Source of the DNA: Candidatus Burkholderia humilis
GTDB lineage: Bacteria > Pseudomonadota > Gammaproteobacteria > Burkholderiales > Burkholderiaceae
Reading direction: 5' to 3'
NCBI GenBank assembly: GCA_001184405.1
Contig: LFMX01000015.1
Span: 1 to 64,000, forward strand
DNA: 64,000 bases
Shown: piece by piece, positions 53,691-63,745 of the stretch
Layout: every line of letters begins with the position of its first letter
Position numbering within the stretch: the first letter of the stretch is position 1
Translations under genes and position numbers: made by a program
The notes under the pieces: generated by a model
Told to the model about the DNA's origin: nothing
The model's input: only the letters and a program-made list of their open reading frames with translations
Database searches by the model: none

Positions 53691-54701
53691 TCACCCCTTC
53701 AAATACCCATTCCCCCTAAACCACTCCAGCGCATCCCTCAACCCGTTCCGATACGGCTGCGCCGTATACCTCAATTCCCGTTCCGCCTTGGCCGACGTGA
53801 AATACATCTTGTTCTTCGACATGCGCAACGCATCGACGGTGATCATCGGTTCCTTGCCGCTGAATTTGGCGAACAGTTCCGCGCCGACCGCGACCGGATA
53901 GAGCGGCCCGCGCGGCAGGCGGATGGTTGGCGCCTTGCGCCCGACAAAGCGTGCGATATCCGTCAGCATCTGCTGCAGCGGCAGATTTTCGCCGCCCAGA
54001 ATGTATCGCTCGCCGATGACCCCGCGCTCCAGCGCCAGAAAATGCCCGTTCGCGACATCATCGACATGAACGAGATTTAGGCCCGTATCCACGAACGCGG
54101 GAATCTTGCTCGTCGCCGCTTCCACGATGATGCGCCCCGTCGGCGTCGGACGCACGTCGCGCGGGCCGATCGGCGTCGACGGATTGACGATCACCGCCGG
54201 CAGCCCGTCGTGCGCGCCCATGCGCTCGACCGCGCGCTCCGCGAGCACCTTGCTGCGCTTGTACGCGCCGATCGTGCTTTGCGCGTCCGACGGCTTGGTT
54301 TCATCGACGATTGCGCCGGAACTCGTCACCTTCAACGTCGCGACGCTGCTCGTGTACACGATGCGCTCGACGCCCTCGGCCAGCGCCGCGCGCATCGTCG
54401 CTTCAGTGCCTTCGAGATTCGCGCGCTCGATTTCGCCCGGGTCCGGCGCCCAGATGCGATAGTCCGCCGCCACGTGAAACAGAAAGCGGCAGCCCTTGAG
54501 CGCGGCGCGCATCGACGCTTCGTCGCGCATGTCGCCGACGACGATTTCCGCATCGAGCGATTCCACATTCTTGCGCGGACTGGTCGCGCGCACGAGCACG
54601 CGCACCTTGAATCCGCGTTCGATGGCGAGCCGCGCCACCGCCGAGCCGACGAAACCCGAGGCGCCCGTGACAAGCACGCGAGAGCAGGAAAAATCAGTCA
54701 T
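53691..54701 (-). CDS. hpnA: Hopanoid-associated sugar epimerase HpnA (extended SDR)
   Basis: 336 residues, intact. I chose the ATG at 54701 (MTDFSCSRVLVTGASGF); the frame remains open to 54758. The NAD site is VTGASGFVGSAVAR at residues 11-24, the catalytic Ser-Tyr-Lys are in VYTSSVATL and STIGAYKRSKVLAE. HpnA belongs to hopanoid clusters and is related to dihydroflavonol reductase and nucleotide-sugar epimerases; it is proposed to act on the sugar of glycosylated hopanoids. hpnB lies 3 kb away on the other strand. The end RNGLRDALEWFRGNGYLKG is typical. Confidence 0.91.
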   Translation of the reverse strand: MTDFSCSRVLVTGASGFVGSAVARLAIERGFKVRVLVRATSPRKNVESLDAEIVVGDMRDEASMRAALKGCRFLFHVAADYRIWAPDPGEIERANLEGTEATMRAALAEGVERIVYTSSVATLKVTSSGAIVDETKPSDAQSTIGAYKRSKVLAERAVERMGAHDGLPAVIVNPSTPIGPRDVRPTPTGRIIVEAATSKIPAFVDTGLNLVHVDDVANGHFLALERGVIGERYILGGENLPLQQMLTDIARFVGRKAPTIRLPRGPLYPVAVGAELFAKFSGKEPMITVDALRMSKNKMYFTSAKAERELRYTAQPYRNGLRDALEWFRGNGYLKG

Positions 54702-54861
54702 TCTTACCTCGTCGTTGATGCGCGCACGGTCGCTCTTCGTAACGATTGCCGCACGCAAAAATGCCGCAAAGCCATATGTGACAAGGACTTGCGTCGCATG
54801 CTATGGTCCGTGGCTGCGCGCGGACGCGCCGCGCGAATTTCGAAACAATACCCGGTGAACG

Positions 54862-57800
54862 ATGCCTCAAGACACTCGAAACCACGCTTCGTGGATTTAT
54901 CTCGCCATCGCGCTTGCGCTCGCCGTCGTGTTCGCGGTCGATCTGCTCACGCCGATGCGCGTCGCGATCTGGGTCTTCTACATGCTGCCGGTCGTGCTGT
55001 GCGTGTGGGTCGATCGCCCGTCCGTGCCGATCGTCACCGCCGTCGTGTGTGCCGTGCTGATGATCGCCGGTTACGTCTACGCGCCCGTCGATGTTACCGC
55101 CAACCGCGACGCGCTGCAGATTAACCGGGCGCTCGGCATCTTCGTGTTGCTGGTGTTGTCGGCGGTGGCGCATCTGTATATCAAATCGCGCCTCGCCGTT
55201 CAACGGACCGCGTGGCTGCAGCAGGGCATCGTGCAGATGAATCTGCAATTGCGCGGCGAACAGTCTCCCGCTTCTATCGGCGTGAGCATCTTGCGTTCGC
55301 TGGTGCCGTATCTGAATGCGAAAGTCGGCGTGGTCTATGCGCTCGACGGCGACACGTTGTCGCGCGTGGCCGGCTGCGCCTTGCCCGATGACAACGGCGC
55401 GCCGCGCAAGATCGCGCGCGGCGAAGGGCTCGTCGGTCAGGCCGTCGAAGACAAGCGCATGCTCGAATTGCGCGATGCCTCCACGTACTATCTGAAAGCG
55501 GGATCGGCGCTGGGTTCCGCAGCGGCATCGCAAGTGCTGATCGCGCCGCTCATCGCCGATGGCGAAGTGGCGGGCGCGCTCGAACTCGGTTTCGTCGGCA
55601 ACGAAGGCCGTTTCGACGATGCGCGCGCGATGGTGGACGCGGCGTCCGAAGCGATCGGCATGGCGTTGCGATCGGCGCGGTATCGGCAAAGGCTGGTCGA
55701 ATTGTTGGAGGAAACGCAGCGGCAGCGCGAGGAACTTCAGGTTCAGCAGGAAGAACTGCGCGTATCGAACGAGGAACTTGAAGAGCGCGGCCGCGCGTTG
55801 GAGGATTCGCAGGTGCGGTTGGAGCAACAGCAAGTCGAACTCGAACAGACCAACGTTCAGCTCGAAGAACATACGCAGCATCTCGAACGGCAGAAGGCGG
55901 AACTGCTTTAGGCGCAGCAGGAATTGACCGCGAATGCGCTGCAACTGGAGCGCGCGAGCCAGTACAAGTCCGAGTTTTTGGCGAACATGTCGCATGAATT
56001 GCGCACGCCGCTGAATAGCTCGCTGATTCTCGCGAAGCTCTTGCAGGACAACAAGGCAATCTTACCGATGAACAAGTGCGCTTCGCCGCGACGATTCATT
56101 CATCGAACAGCGATCTGCTTTCGCTCATCAACGACATTCTCGATTTGTCGAAGGTCGAAGCGGGGCAAATGGATGTGCAATTTGCGCCCGCTGCCGTCGA
56201 TTCGATTCTCCACACGCTCAAGCAGACTTTCGCGCCGGTCGCGGAGAGCAAGCATCTCGCGTTCGTCACCGAGCATGGCGAAAACGTGCCGCAGTATTTC
56301 GTCACGGATAGCCAGCGCCTGCTGCAAGTGCTGCGCAATCTGCTGTCGAACGCGTTCAAGTTCACCGAGCGCGGCAGCGTGACCGTCACGGTTCAGCGCG
56401 CGGGCGACGATGCGTTGCGTTTCGAAGTGCGCGATACGGGCATCGGCATCGCGCGGGAAAAGCAGGACATGATTTTCCAGGCGTTCCAGTAAGCCGATGG
56501 CATGACGAGCCGCAAATATGGCGGCAGCGGTCTGGGACTTTCCATCTCGCGCGAGTTTTCGCGTTTGCTCGGCGGCGCGGTGCATGTATCGAGCGAACCG
56601 GGCAAGGGCAGCGTGTTTTCCGTGACGCTGCCGATCGCGGCGCGCGAAGGCACCGTGACCGCCAAGCTCGATACGATCGGGCATATGAGCCAGCCGGAGC
56701 CGGCTGCGATCGAACCGCCGCCTGTTGCGCCTGTCGTTGTGATGCCGGAAGTGCAGCCGATATCCGATGACCGCGCGAATCGACATCGGCCGGATCGCGC
56801 GATTCTCGTCATCGAAGACGATTTGCTGTTTGCGCACATCCTGCATGATCTTGCGCACGAACTCGACTTCGATTTCGTGCACGCGGCGACCGCGACGCAA
56901 GGCGTCGAACTCGCGCGCACGATGCAGCCGAACGGTATTCTGCTGGACGTCGGCTTGCCGGATCAGTCGGGTCTGACCGTGCTCGAATGGCTCAAGCACG
57001 ACCCGCTCACGCGCCATATTCCGATTCATATCGTCTCCGCCACCGATCATGCCGATGTCGCGCTGCATCTCGGCGCAATCGGCTATACGCTCAAACCGAG
57101 CGCACGCGATGAACTCGCGCACGCCATCCGCAAGCTCGAAGCGCGCTCGTCGCAAGGCATGCGGCAAGTGCTTGTCGTGGAAGACGATCCGGCGCTGCGC
57201 AAGAGCATTCACGTGTTGCTGGCGAGCGAAACGGTGAGCATCGTCGAAGCGGGATCGATTGCTGAAGCGCTCGATGAAATGAATCACCGCGCATTCGATT
57301 GCGTCGTGATGGATCTCGCATTGCCAGATGGTTCGGGATACGAACTATTGGAGCGCGTATCGACGAGCGGCGAGTTCGCGTCGCCGCCGGTCATCGTGTA
57401 CACCGGGCGCATGTTGTCGCAGGAAGAAGAGCAGCGTCTGCGCCGTTACTCGAAATCGATCATCATCAAAGGGGCGAAATCGCCGGAACGTCTGCTCGAT
57501 GAAGTCACGCTGTTTCTGCATAGCGTTGAAAGCACGCTGCCGCCCGAACAGCAGCGCATGCTGCGCGCGGCGCGTCAGCGCGACGACGTGTTCGAAGGCC
57601 GCTCCATCCTGCTGGCCGAAGACGACGTGCGCAATATTTTCGCGTTGTCGCGCGTGATTGAACCGCTCGGCGCGAAGCTCGAAATTGCGCGTAACGGACA
57701 CGAAGCGCTCGAAGCGCTCGCGCGTCATAGCGATATCGACCTCGTGCTGATGGATGTGATGATGCCCGAGATGGATGGCCTCACCGCGATGACTGAAATC

Positions 57801-57962
57801 CGCAAGCGGCCCGAACATGCGCGCTTGCCGATCATCGCGCTGACCGCGAAGGCCATGCCGAGCGATCGCCAGAAGTGTCTCGAAGCGGGCGCGGACGATT
57901 ACATCTCGAAGCCCATCGACGTGGACAAGCTCGTCTCGCTGTGCCGCGTGTGGCTGCGGTAA
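54862..57962 (+). pseudogene. Hybrid histidine kinase with GAF, coiled coil and three receivers; broken by two stops and a frameshift
   Basis: About 1030 residues when read through. Four membrane helices (residues 12-105), a GAF domain (about 125-285, GVVYALDGDTLSRVAGCA), a heptad coiled coil (QREELQVQQEELRVSNEELE, about 290-350), HisKA with [14 protein letters not shown], HATPase with LLSNAFKF and GGSGLGLSISREF, then three receivers (acceptors in ILLDVGLPDQSG, VVMDLALPDGSG, VLMDVMMPEMDG). Lesions: TAG at 55909-55911 where the coiled coil calls for Gln, a one-base change near 56060, and TAA at 56490-56492, again at a Gln position. Everything else is clean. It leads a cassette with cheR, cheB and a REC-kinase. 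Confidence 0.88.
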
Positions 57963-57970
57963 CGATAATC

Positions 57971-58811
57971 ATGACGAACGACATGAGGCTCGACGAAGAC
58001 GCGACGTTCGACATCGAACTGAAGCTGATTCTCGAAGCGATTTACCTTAGATATCAGCACGATTTCCGGCATTACTCGGTGAGTTCGCTGCGGCGCAGGC
58101 TTGCGCAGGCCGTGACCTATTTCGATGTGCCGACGCTGTCGCACTTGCAGGCGCGCATTCTTCGCGATCCGGCGCTGTTCGCGCGGCTCTTTCAGTACCT
58201 CACGGTGCAGGTGAGCGAGATGTTCCGCGACCCGCAGTATTTCCGCGCGATCCGCGAGCAAGTCGTGCCGATTTTGCAGACGTATCCATCGATCAAGGTA
58301 TGGGTCGCGGGATGCAGCAGCGGCGAGGAATTGTGGTCGCTCGCGGTGTTGTTCGCTGAAGAGAAGATTGCGGACCGCACCGTTTTTTATGCGACCGATA
58401 TCAACGCCGAAGCCTTGCGTGCGGCGGAAAATGGCATTTATCCGCTGGAGCGCATGGCGGGCTTCAGCCAGAACTATCTGGCCGCAGGCGGCAAGCGTTC
58501 GCTGTCGGACTACTATCAACGCGGCCTACGGCGCGGCGAAGTTTTCGCAGACGCTCAAGTCGCGCGTGGTGTTCGCGGATCATAGTCTTGCAACGGACAG
58601 CGTGTTTCTTGAAGCGCATCTCGTTTCGTGCCGCAATGTGCTGATTTATTTCGATCGTGCGTTGCAGGATCGCGCACTCGGGCTCTTCAGCGATTCGCTC
58701 GTGCGTCGCGGCTTTCTCGATTTGGGCAGCAAGGAAAGTCTGCGCTTTTCGAAATACGCTGACCGCTTCGTGGATTTCAATTCGCGCGAGCGTCTTTATC
58801 AGAAGGTATAG
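57971..58811 (+). pseudogene. CheR-type protein-glutamate methyltransferase, frameshifted
   Basis: About 280 residues from the ATG at 57971, eight bases after the kinase. The all-helical CheR_N part (FDIELKLILEAIYLRYQHDFRHYSVSSLRRRL split) leads to the SAM domain: VSEMFRDPQYF, VWVAGCSSGEELWSLAVLF with the SAM Gly loop, FYATDINAEALRAAENGIYP, and EAHLVSCRNVLIYFD in a second frame after a break near 58515. CheR methylates receptor glutamates; here it lacks a chemotaxis receptor and sits in a kinase cassette. No TPR or PAS extension. Confidence 0.87.
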
Positions 58812-58813
58812 CG

Positions 58814-59391
58814 ATGAACGGCTCGATCGATGCAATCGTGATCGGCGCATCGGCGGGCGGCGTCGAGGCGCTGAATCAGTTGTTGCCGCGCGATTTCGCG
58901 GTGCCTGTGCTGATCGTCGTGCATGTGCGGCACGGGCAGCCGAGTCTGTTGCCGGGCCTGTTCGCGGAGCGTTGCGCATTGAAGGTCGTCGAGCCGTTCG
59001 ACAAGGACGAAATCACGCGCAGCATGGTGTATTTCGCTCCGCCGGGGTATCCACATGATGGTCGAAGCAGAAGGGGATGAAGCGCCGTCGATTGTGTTGT
59101 CCGTCGATCCGCGGGTGCGCTTTTCGCGGCCATCGGTGGATGTGCTGTTCGAAACTGCGGCGCATGCGTATGGCGAACGTTTGCTCGGCATCGTGCTGTC
59201 GGGCGCAAACGATGACGGCGCACGCGGCGCGCGCCATTCACGATGCGGGCGGCACATGCTGGGCGCAGGATCCGCAAACGGCATTTGCGCCCGCGATGCC
59301 GCGCGCGGCCATCGAAAGAGGCGCGGTGCAACACGTCCTGACGCTGGACGACATGGCGGTGCGCCTGCAACGCATCGTCTGCAAGGAATAA
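58814..59391 (+). pseudogene. CheB-type methylesterase without receiver, frameshifted
   Basis: About 192 residues from the ATG at 58814, directly after cheR. The catalytic domain is complete across frames: VIGASAGGVEALNQLLP with the nucleophile Ser, LIVVHVRHGQPSLLP with the catalytic His, a break near 59050, HMMVEAEGDEAPSIV, SVDVLFETAAHAYGERLLGIVLSGANDDGAR with the Asp, and a second break near 59225 before AIHDAGGTCWAQDPQTAFAPAMPRAAIE. No N-terminal receiver, unlike chemotaxis CheB, so it would not be controlled by CheA. Confidence 0.87.
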
Positions 59392-59407
59392 GGCAAGGAG
59401 TTCATAG

Positions 59408-60548
59408 ATGACGCAACCCATCCACGTGCTGATCGTCGACAACATTCGCAATAATATCACCGCGCTCGAAGTGTCGCTGGCGCGGCCGGATTTGTCGGTG
59501 CTCAAGGGCCGAATCGGGACCGGCTGCGCTCGAGCTGTTGCTCAAGCACGAAGTCGCGCTCGCCATCCTCGATGTCAACATGCCCGGCATGGACGGCTTC
59601 GAACTGGCCGAACTGATGCGCGGCAGTCCGCGCACCGCGCATGTGCCGATCATCTTTCTGACCGCGACGGCGCAGGACGCGAGCCGCACGTTTCGCGGTT
59701 ACGAAGCGGGCGCGGTGGACTTTCTCTACAAGCCGTTCGATTCGCGCATCCTCAATTCGAAGGTCGATGTCTTCATACAAATGGAGCGTCAGAAACAGCA
59801 GCTTGCGACGCAACTCGCCACCGTGCAGCAATTGCTCGATTCGAACGAAATGCTGATGGCCGTGCTCGGTCACGATTTGCGCACGCCCTTGAGCGCCGTG
59901 ATTGCATCGGCGGAATATCTGGCGCGCTTCGTGAAGGACGAGAACGTCGCGAATATCGGCACGCGTATCAAGTCGAGCGGCATGCGCATGGTGTGCATGG
60001 TCGATCAGTTGCTGAACCTCGCGCGTCTGTGCGGCGGGCGCGTGACCTTGCAGCCGCGCGCGGTCGAGTTGATGACGCTGGCGAGGAACATCATCGAGGA
60101 ATATGAAGCGCGTGTGGGCAAGGGGTGCATGTTCCTGTTGCCTCAGGGCGATACGCTTTTGCAAGGCGATGGCGATTTGCTGTCGCAAGTCCTGTCGAAT
60201 CTGATCGGCAATGCGCTTCAGCATGGACACGAAGGCTCGGCTATTCAGGTCAGACTCGAAGGACGCGAGGAGGACGTGTGCATCATCGTGCAGAACGCCG
60301 GTGAGATTCCTTCCGATGTCATGCCGACCATCTTCGCGCCGTATCGCTCGGGAAGACGTCAAAGCGATTCGAGCGGCCTTGGGCTCGGCCTTTACATCAC
60401 GCGTGAAATCGCGCAGATGCATGGCGGCGATGTGAAAGCCTATTTCACCGCCGATACCGGCACGCGATTCGAAGTCACCTTGCCACGTGTGCCGCGTCCG
60501 CATTCGGGCGATCGGCCGGATATGGCGCAGCCGTTTCGCCTGAGCTGA
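59408..60548 (+). pseudogene. Receiver-histidine kinase fusion, frameshifted
   Basis: About 380 residues. Start MTQPIHVLIVDNIRNNITAL (ATG 59408) opens a receiver; one base changes near 59515, after which the acceptor Asp in LAILDVNMPGMDGFEL and the Lys in DFLYKPFDSRIL follow. A short coiled coil (QKQQLATQLATVQQLLDSNE) leads to HisKA with VLGHDLRTPLSAV and HATPase with LSNLIGNALQHG, GLGLGLYITREIAQ. It resembles soluble REC-kinases that read the state of the hybrid kinase. Last gene of the cassette; acyP follows after 64 bases. Confidence 0.85.
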
Positions 60549-60612
60549 GACAGGCCGCGCGAAGCATGTCTACAATGCCGCGTATGAACGACTGACCCAA
60601 GGGGAATACAGA

Positions 60613-60909
60613 ATGCCTGGCCCGGATCTCGATACGAGAATCGAAACCTATTATGTGCATGTGAAAGGCGTGGTGCAGGGCGTCGGCTTTCGGCATCACA
60701 CCGTGAGAAAGGCGCATGCGATCGGCGTGTGCGGCTGGGTCGGCAATCTCGAAGACGGCACGGTCGAGGCCATCATTCAGGGCGCGGCCAATCAGGTCGA
60801 TTTGATGCTCGAATGGCTGCGACGCGGGCCGCCGCATGCCCGCGTCACCGAGTTCTTCAGCGAAGAGCGCTACGTCGAAAAGCGTTACGAGCGCTTCGAG
60901 CAGCATTAA
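60613..60909 (+). CDS. acyP: Acylphosphatase
   Basis: 98 residues, intact, with AAGGGG 8 bases before the ATG. It hydrolyses acyl phosphates such as carbamoyl phosphate and 1,3-bisphosphoglycerate. The catalytic Arg is in VQGVGFRHHT (phosphate loop) and the Asn in GWVGNLEDGTVEA; length and both motifs are standard. The ten-residue N-terminal extension (MPGPDLDTRIE) is common in Burkholderia. Confidence 0.94.
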   Translation: MPGPDLDTRIETYYVHVKGVVQGVGFRHHTVRKAHAIGVCGWVGNLEDGTVEAIIQGAANQVDLMLEWLRRGPPHARVTEFFSEERYVEKRYERFEQH

Positions 60910-60916
60910 ATTGCGC

Positions 60917-61885
60917 TTAACGCGTGACGAGCAGACTCTCCGCGAATTGCCATTCTTCATCGAGCCATTGATGCGTGCATTCGAAGCCCGCATCGGCGGT
61001 GATCGGCGCGACTTCTTCAGCCGAATACTTGTGGCTGCTTTCCGTCCAGATCGTTTCGCCTTCGCGGAACTGCACATGCAGATCGGCGTCGCGCATACGT
61101 ATGGATAGCGCGCGTTTCGCTCTCAAATGCATTTCGATGCTTCGCACATCCGGATTGAAACGCGCGACGTGCTCGAAGGCCTCGATGGGAAACTCTCCGC
61201 CTAATTCACGATTGATTCGTGCAAGCAAGTTAAGATTGAACGCCGCCGTTACGCCGATGGGATCGTCATACGCGGCGATCAACGTCGGCAGCGGTTTGAT
61301 GAGGTCGGTACCGAGCAAGAGCGCATCACCGGGCTGAATCATGCCGCGGATCGAACGCAGAAATTTCGTAGCGGCGAGGCGCGCGAAATTGCCGATCGTG
61401 CTGCCGAGAAAAAGCACGAGCAGACGTTCACCTTCGTTACGCTTGACGCTCACTTCCGACAGCCCCGCCAAGTAATCGCGCTCGTGTCCGACGATCGACA
61501 CGCGTTCGATATCGCCCAATTCGCGGCGGCACAATTGCAGCGCGGTGCGCGATATTTCAATCGGGTGGTAATCGGTCGGTTGCTTTTTACACAGCGCTTC
61601 AAGAATGCGGCGCGTCTTGCGGCCGCTGCCGCTGCCGAGTTCGGCCACCTTCACATTACCCGGCATGGCCGCGACGATATCCGTGGCGTGGTCCTTCAAA
61701 ACACGCTCTTCGGCGCGCGTGACGCCGTATTCGGGCAGCGCGGTGATGACTTCGAAGAGCGACGAGCCGACATCGTCATACAGATACATCGAAGGCAACT
61801 CTTTCTGCGGCTGCTTGGACAGACCGTTGAACACGGCTTCGGCAAAAGCGTTGGGAAAGCGGGGCGACAGGGCTGGTTGAATCAT
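60917..61885 (-). CDS. egtD: L-histidine N-alpha-methyltransferase EgtD
   Basis: 322 residues, intact. EgtD trimethylates histidine to hercynine, the first step of ergothioneine synthesis. SAM site VAELGSGSGRKTRRILEAL near residue 80; substrate and family blocks LPEYGVTRAEERVLKDH, FLGSTIGNFARL, GDALLLGTDLIKP, AFNLNLLARINRELGG, and ESSHKYSAEEV. EgtB, which usually accompanies it, is not present: only about 30 codons of an upstream frame (TRIAFDLEAVREEN...) overlap the start as ATGA, perhaps its last remnant. It converges on acyP with a 7-base gap. Confidence 0.93.
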   Translation of the reverse strand: MIQPALSPRFPNAFAEAVFNGLSKQPQKELPSMYLYDDVGSSLFEVITALPEYGVTRAEERVLKDHATDIVAAMPGNVKVAELGSGSGRKTRRILEALCKKQPTDYHPIEISRTALQLCRRELGDIERVSIVGHERDYLAGLSEVSVKRNEGERLLVLFLGSTIGNFARLAATKFLRSIRGMIQPGDALLLGTDLIKPLPTLIAAYDDPIGVTAAFNLNLLARINRELGGEFPIEAFEHVARFNPDVRSIEMHLRAKRALSIRMRDADLHVQFREGETIWTESSHKYSAEEVAPITADAGFECTHQWLDEEWQFAESLLVTR

Positions 61886-62194
61886 GACGTCTCCATCGAT
61901 GCGGCGTTTTCTTCACGCACGGCTTCCAGATCGAAAGCGATGCGCGTGCGAGGCTGCGGATGCTGTGACGTGAGCGGCTAGCGTTTGAAAAGCACGAAAC
62001 CGTCAGGGTGGCCGATCATGATGACCGGGGCAAGACATCGAAGGACAACCGTATGAATGACAAAGTTCATTCGATTGTTCAAGCGGAGTTCTTAGCAAAA
62101 AACGCGCACGCTTAGCTCTTGCTCTGAAGCGTTTTTGAAAAACGGCCGTCCTGCACGTTTAGAATGTGCGGCTTTCGGCCAGCATTCGTTCTCG
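61886..62194. other. Intergenic region with a short remnant frame
   Basis: A minus-strand frame of about 30 codons (from about 61978 to 61882) ends in TGA overlapping the egtD ATG. It has a stop immediately upstream and no start codon, so it looks like the tail of a deleted gene, possibly of the egt operon. The remainder holds nothing recognisable. Confidence 0.4.
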
Positions 62195-63075
62195 ATGAAT
62201 CAGCATGTACTGGGACGCGGCATTGCGCTTTCCGTCGCCGCATCGACACTTTTCGCGCTCATGTCCGCCTATACGAAATGGCTCGCGCCGCTAGACGGAC
62301 TCCATATTTTCGCATGGCGCGTCGTCTGGACGTTGCCGGGCACGCTTGCGCTCGTGATCTTGCGCAAGCGCTGGCCGCACTTGTCCGCGCTTTGTTCAAG
62401 GCTTGCCCAATCGCCATTATTGCTTGCGGGCTTTGCGATTACTTCGGCGCTGCTCGGCTTGCAATTATGGATATTTCTTTGGGCGCCTTTGCATGGCCGC
62501 GCGCTGGAAGTATCGCTGGGTTATTTTCTCTTGCCGCTTGCGATGGTGCTGCTTGGACGCTTTTATTATCGCGAGCCGCTCGATGCATTTCAGTGGGCAG
62601 GCGTGGCGGCCGCGTGCGTGGGCGTCGCGCATGAGCTGTTCGTGACGCGCGCGTTTGCATGGCCGACGCTCGTCGTCATGCTAGGTTATCCGCCGTATTT
62701 CGTTTTGCGGCGCAAGCTGAATGTCGATCCGCTCGTGTCGTTCGCGATGGAAATTCTGCTGATGACGCCGCTTGCCATCGTCATCTTTTCGCGCGCGACT
62801 CGTTCGCCGTCGTCACTGGAAGACCGCATTTGTGGATGCTGTTGCTGCCTGGACTCGGCGCGTTATCGACGATCGCGCTGGCGTCGTACCGGCGTGCAAG
62901 TCGTTATTTGCCGCTCGCGCTCTTCGGCATTCTCGGCTACGTGGAACCGGTGCTGCTCGTCGGCGTGGCGGTAATGTTGCTCGTCGAGCCGTTTTCATCG
63001 CGCGAATGGGGCACGTATGGACCGATTTGGATTGCCGTCGTGCTGACGGGCGTGCATAGCGCGCGTCTTTTGTAA
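62195..63075 (+). pseudogene. EamA-family transporter RarD-like, frameshifted
   Basis: About 293 residues. Start MNQHVLGRGIALSVAASTLFA (ATG 62195), then RarD blocks LSAYTKW-like TM1, GLHIFAWRVVWTLPGTLAL, EVSLGYFLLPLAMVLLGRFYYREPLDAFQWAGV and GYPPYFVLRRKLNVDPLV. A one-base change near 62815 shifts the frame; LLLPGLGALSTIALASYRRASRYLPLALFGILGYVEPV follows to TAA 63073-63075. RarD exports or imports small metabolites; chloramphenicol sensitivity links exist in other species. Substrate unknown. Confidence 0.82.
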
Positions 63076-63181
63076 CGCTTGAGCAGACATTTGCCTGTGA
63101 GTGAACATCATGCGGGCGCGGAGCATGAAGTCGTAGCGGAGGAAGCGGAGCGCGTGCTTTAGCTCATCGTCGCTAAAGAAA

Positions 63182-63205
63182 AAGGCGAGTCCGAAGACTC
63201 GCCTT
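63182..63205 (-). terminator. Terminator of the Ala/Lys-rich protein gene
   Basis: AGGCGAGTC (63183-63191) and GACTCGCCT (63196-63204) form a 9-bp stem with a CGAA loop; on the minus strand T-rich sequence follows. It lies 67 bases past the stop at 63272. Confidence 0.75.
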
Positions 63206-63271
63206 AACTAAAACGCACCGGATATTTTTAAGCCCGGCTTCCGGTGCGCGATGCGATGACGCCAGCCTCCC

Positions 63272-63745
63272 TTACTGCTTCGCCGCGTTCACCTTCGCAT
63301 CGGCGGTCGCCTTGTTTGCGTCGCTTTGTGCGTCGACTTTTTCCTTGTCGGCTTTTGCTTGCGCCACGTTGGCATCCTTCGTTGCGTCCTGCTTTTTCTT
63401 GTCGGCCTTCGACTGTGTAGCGTGCTTCTTCTTGTCGGCTTTCGCCTGTGCCTTGGTGGCATCACCGCGCGCGCCGGACGCCTGCTCCGGCGTGGTCGCC
63501 TGCGCTACCTTCGCGGCTTCCTTGTTGGCATCGGCCTAAGCGGACGCCTTGTCTTTATTCGCGGATGCCTGTGCTTTCGCGGCATCCTGTCCGGCTTCCG
63601 CCTTCTTCTTGTTCGCAGTGGCCTGAGCCTCGGCCTTTTCGTGATTCGCCTTTTATTGCGCCTTAGCGATGTCGGTCGCGGCGGTTTGCGCGAACACGGT
63701 GGAAACCAGCATGGCGGATGCGAGAGCAGCGACGATCTTCTTCAT
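63272..63745 (-). pseudogene. Ala/Lys-rich exported protein with two in-frame stops
   Basis: The frame from the ATG at 63745 to TAA at 63272-63274 is 157 codons with no frameshift, interrupted by TAA (63653-63655, codon 31) and TAG (63536-63538, codon 70). Signal peptide MKKIVAALASAMLVSTVFA, then a repetitive helix-forming stretch of Ala, Lys, Gln, Asp and Asn (ANKDKASA, AQAKADKKK, ANVAQAKADKEKV). Both stops fall where the repeat pattern calls for Gln, so CAA and CAG have probably become TAA and TAG. Proteins like this are small periplasmic or cell-surface coiled coils. As is, only a 30-residue signal peptide stub would be made. A strong Shine-Dalgarno (AGGAGT) precedes the ATG. Confidence 0.65.

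Noticed and set aside
55909..63655. TAG and TAA at Gln positions as a sign of stop-codon reassignment to glutamine
   Set aside because: Many clean genes in the window end with TAA or TAG at the expected place (pbpC, thiC, the YedA-like transporter, hpnB and others), so both are true stops here. Point mutation explains the few internal ones.
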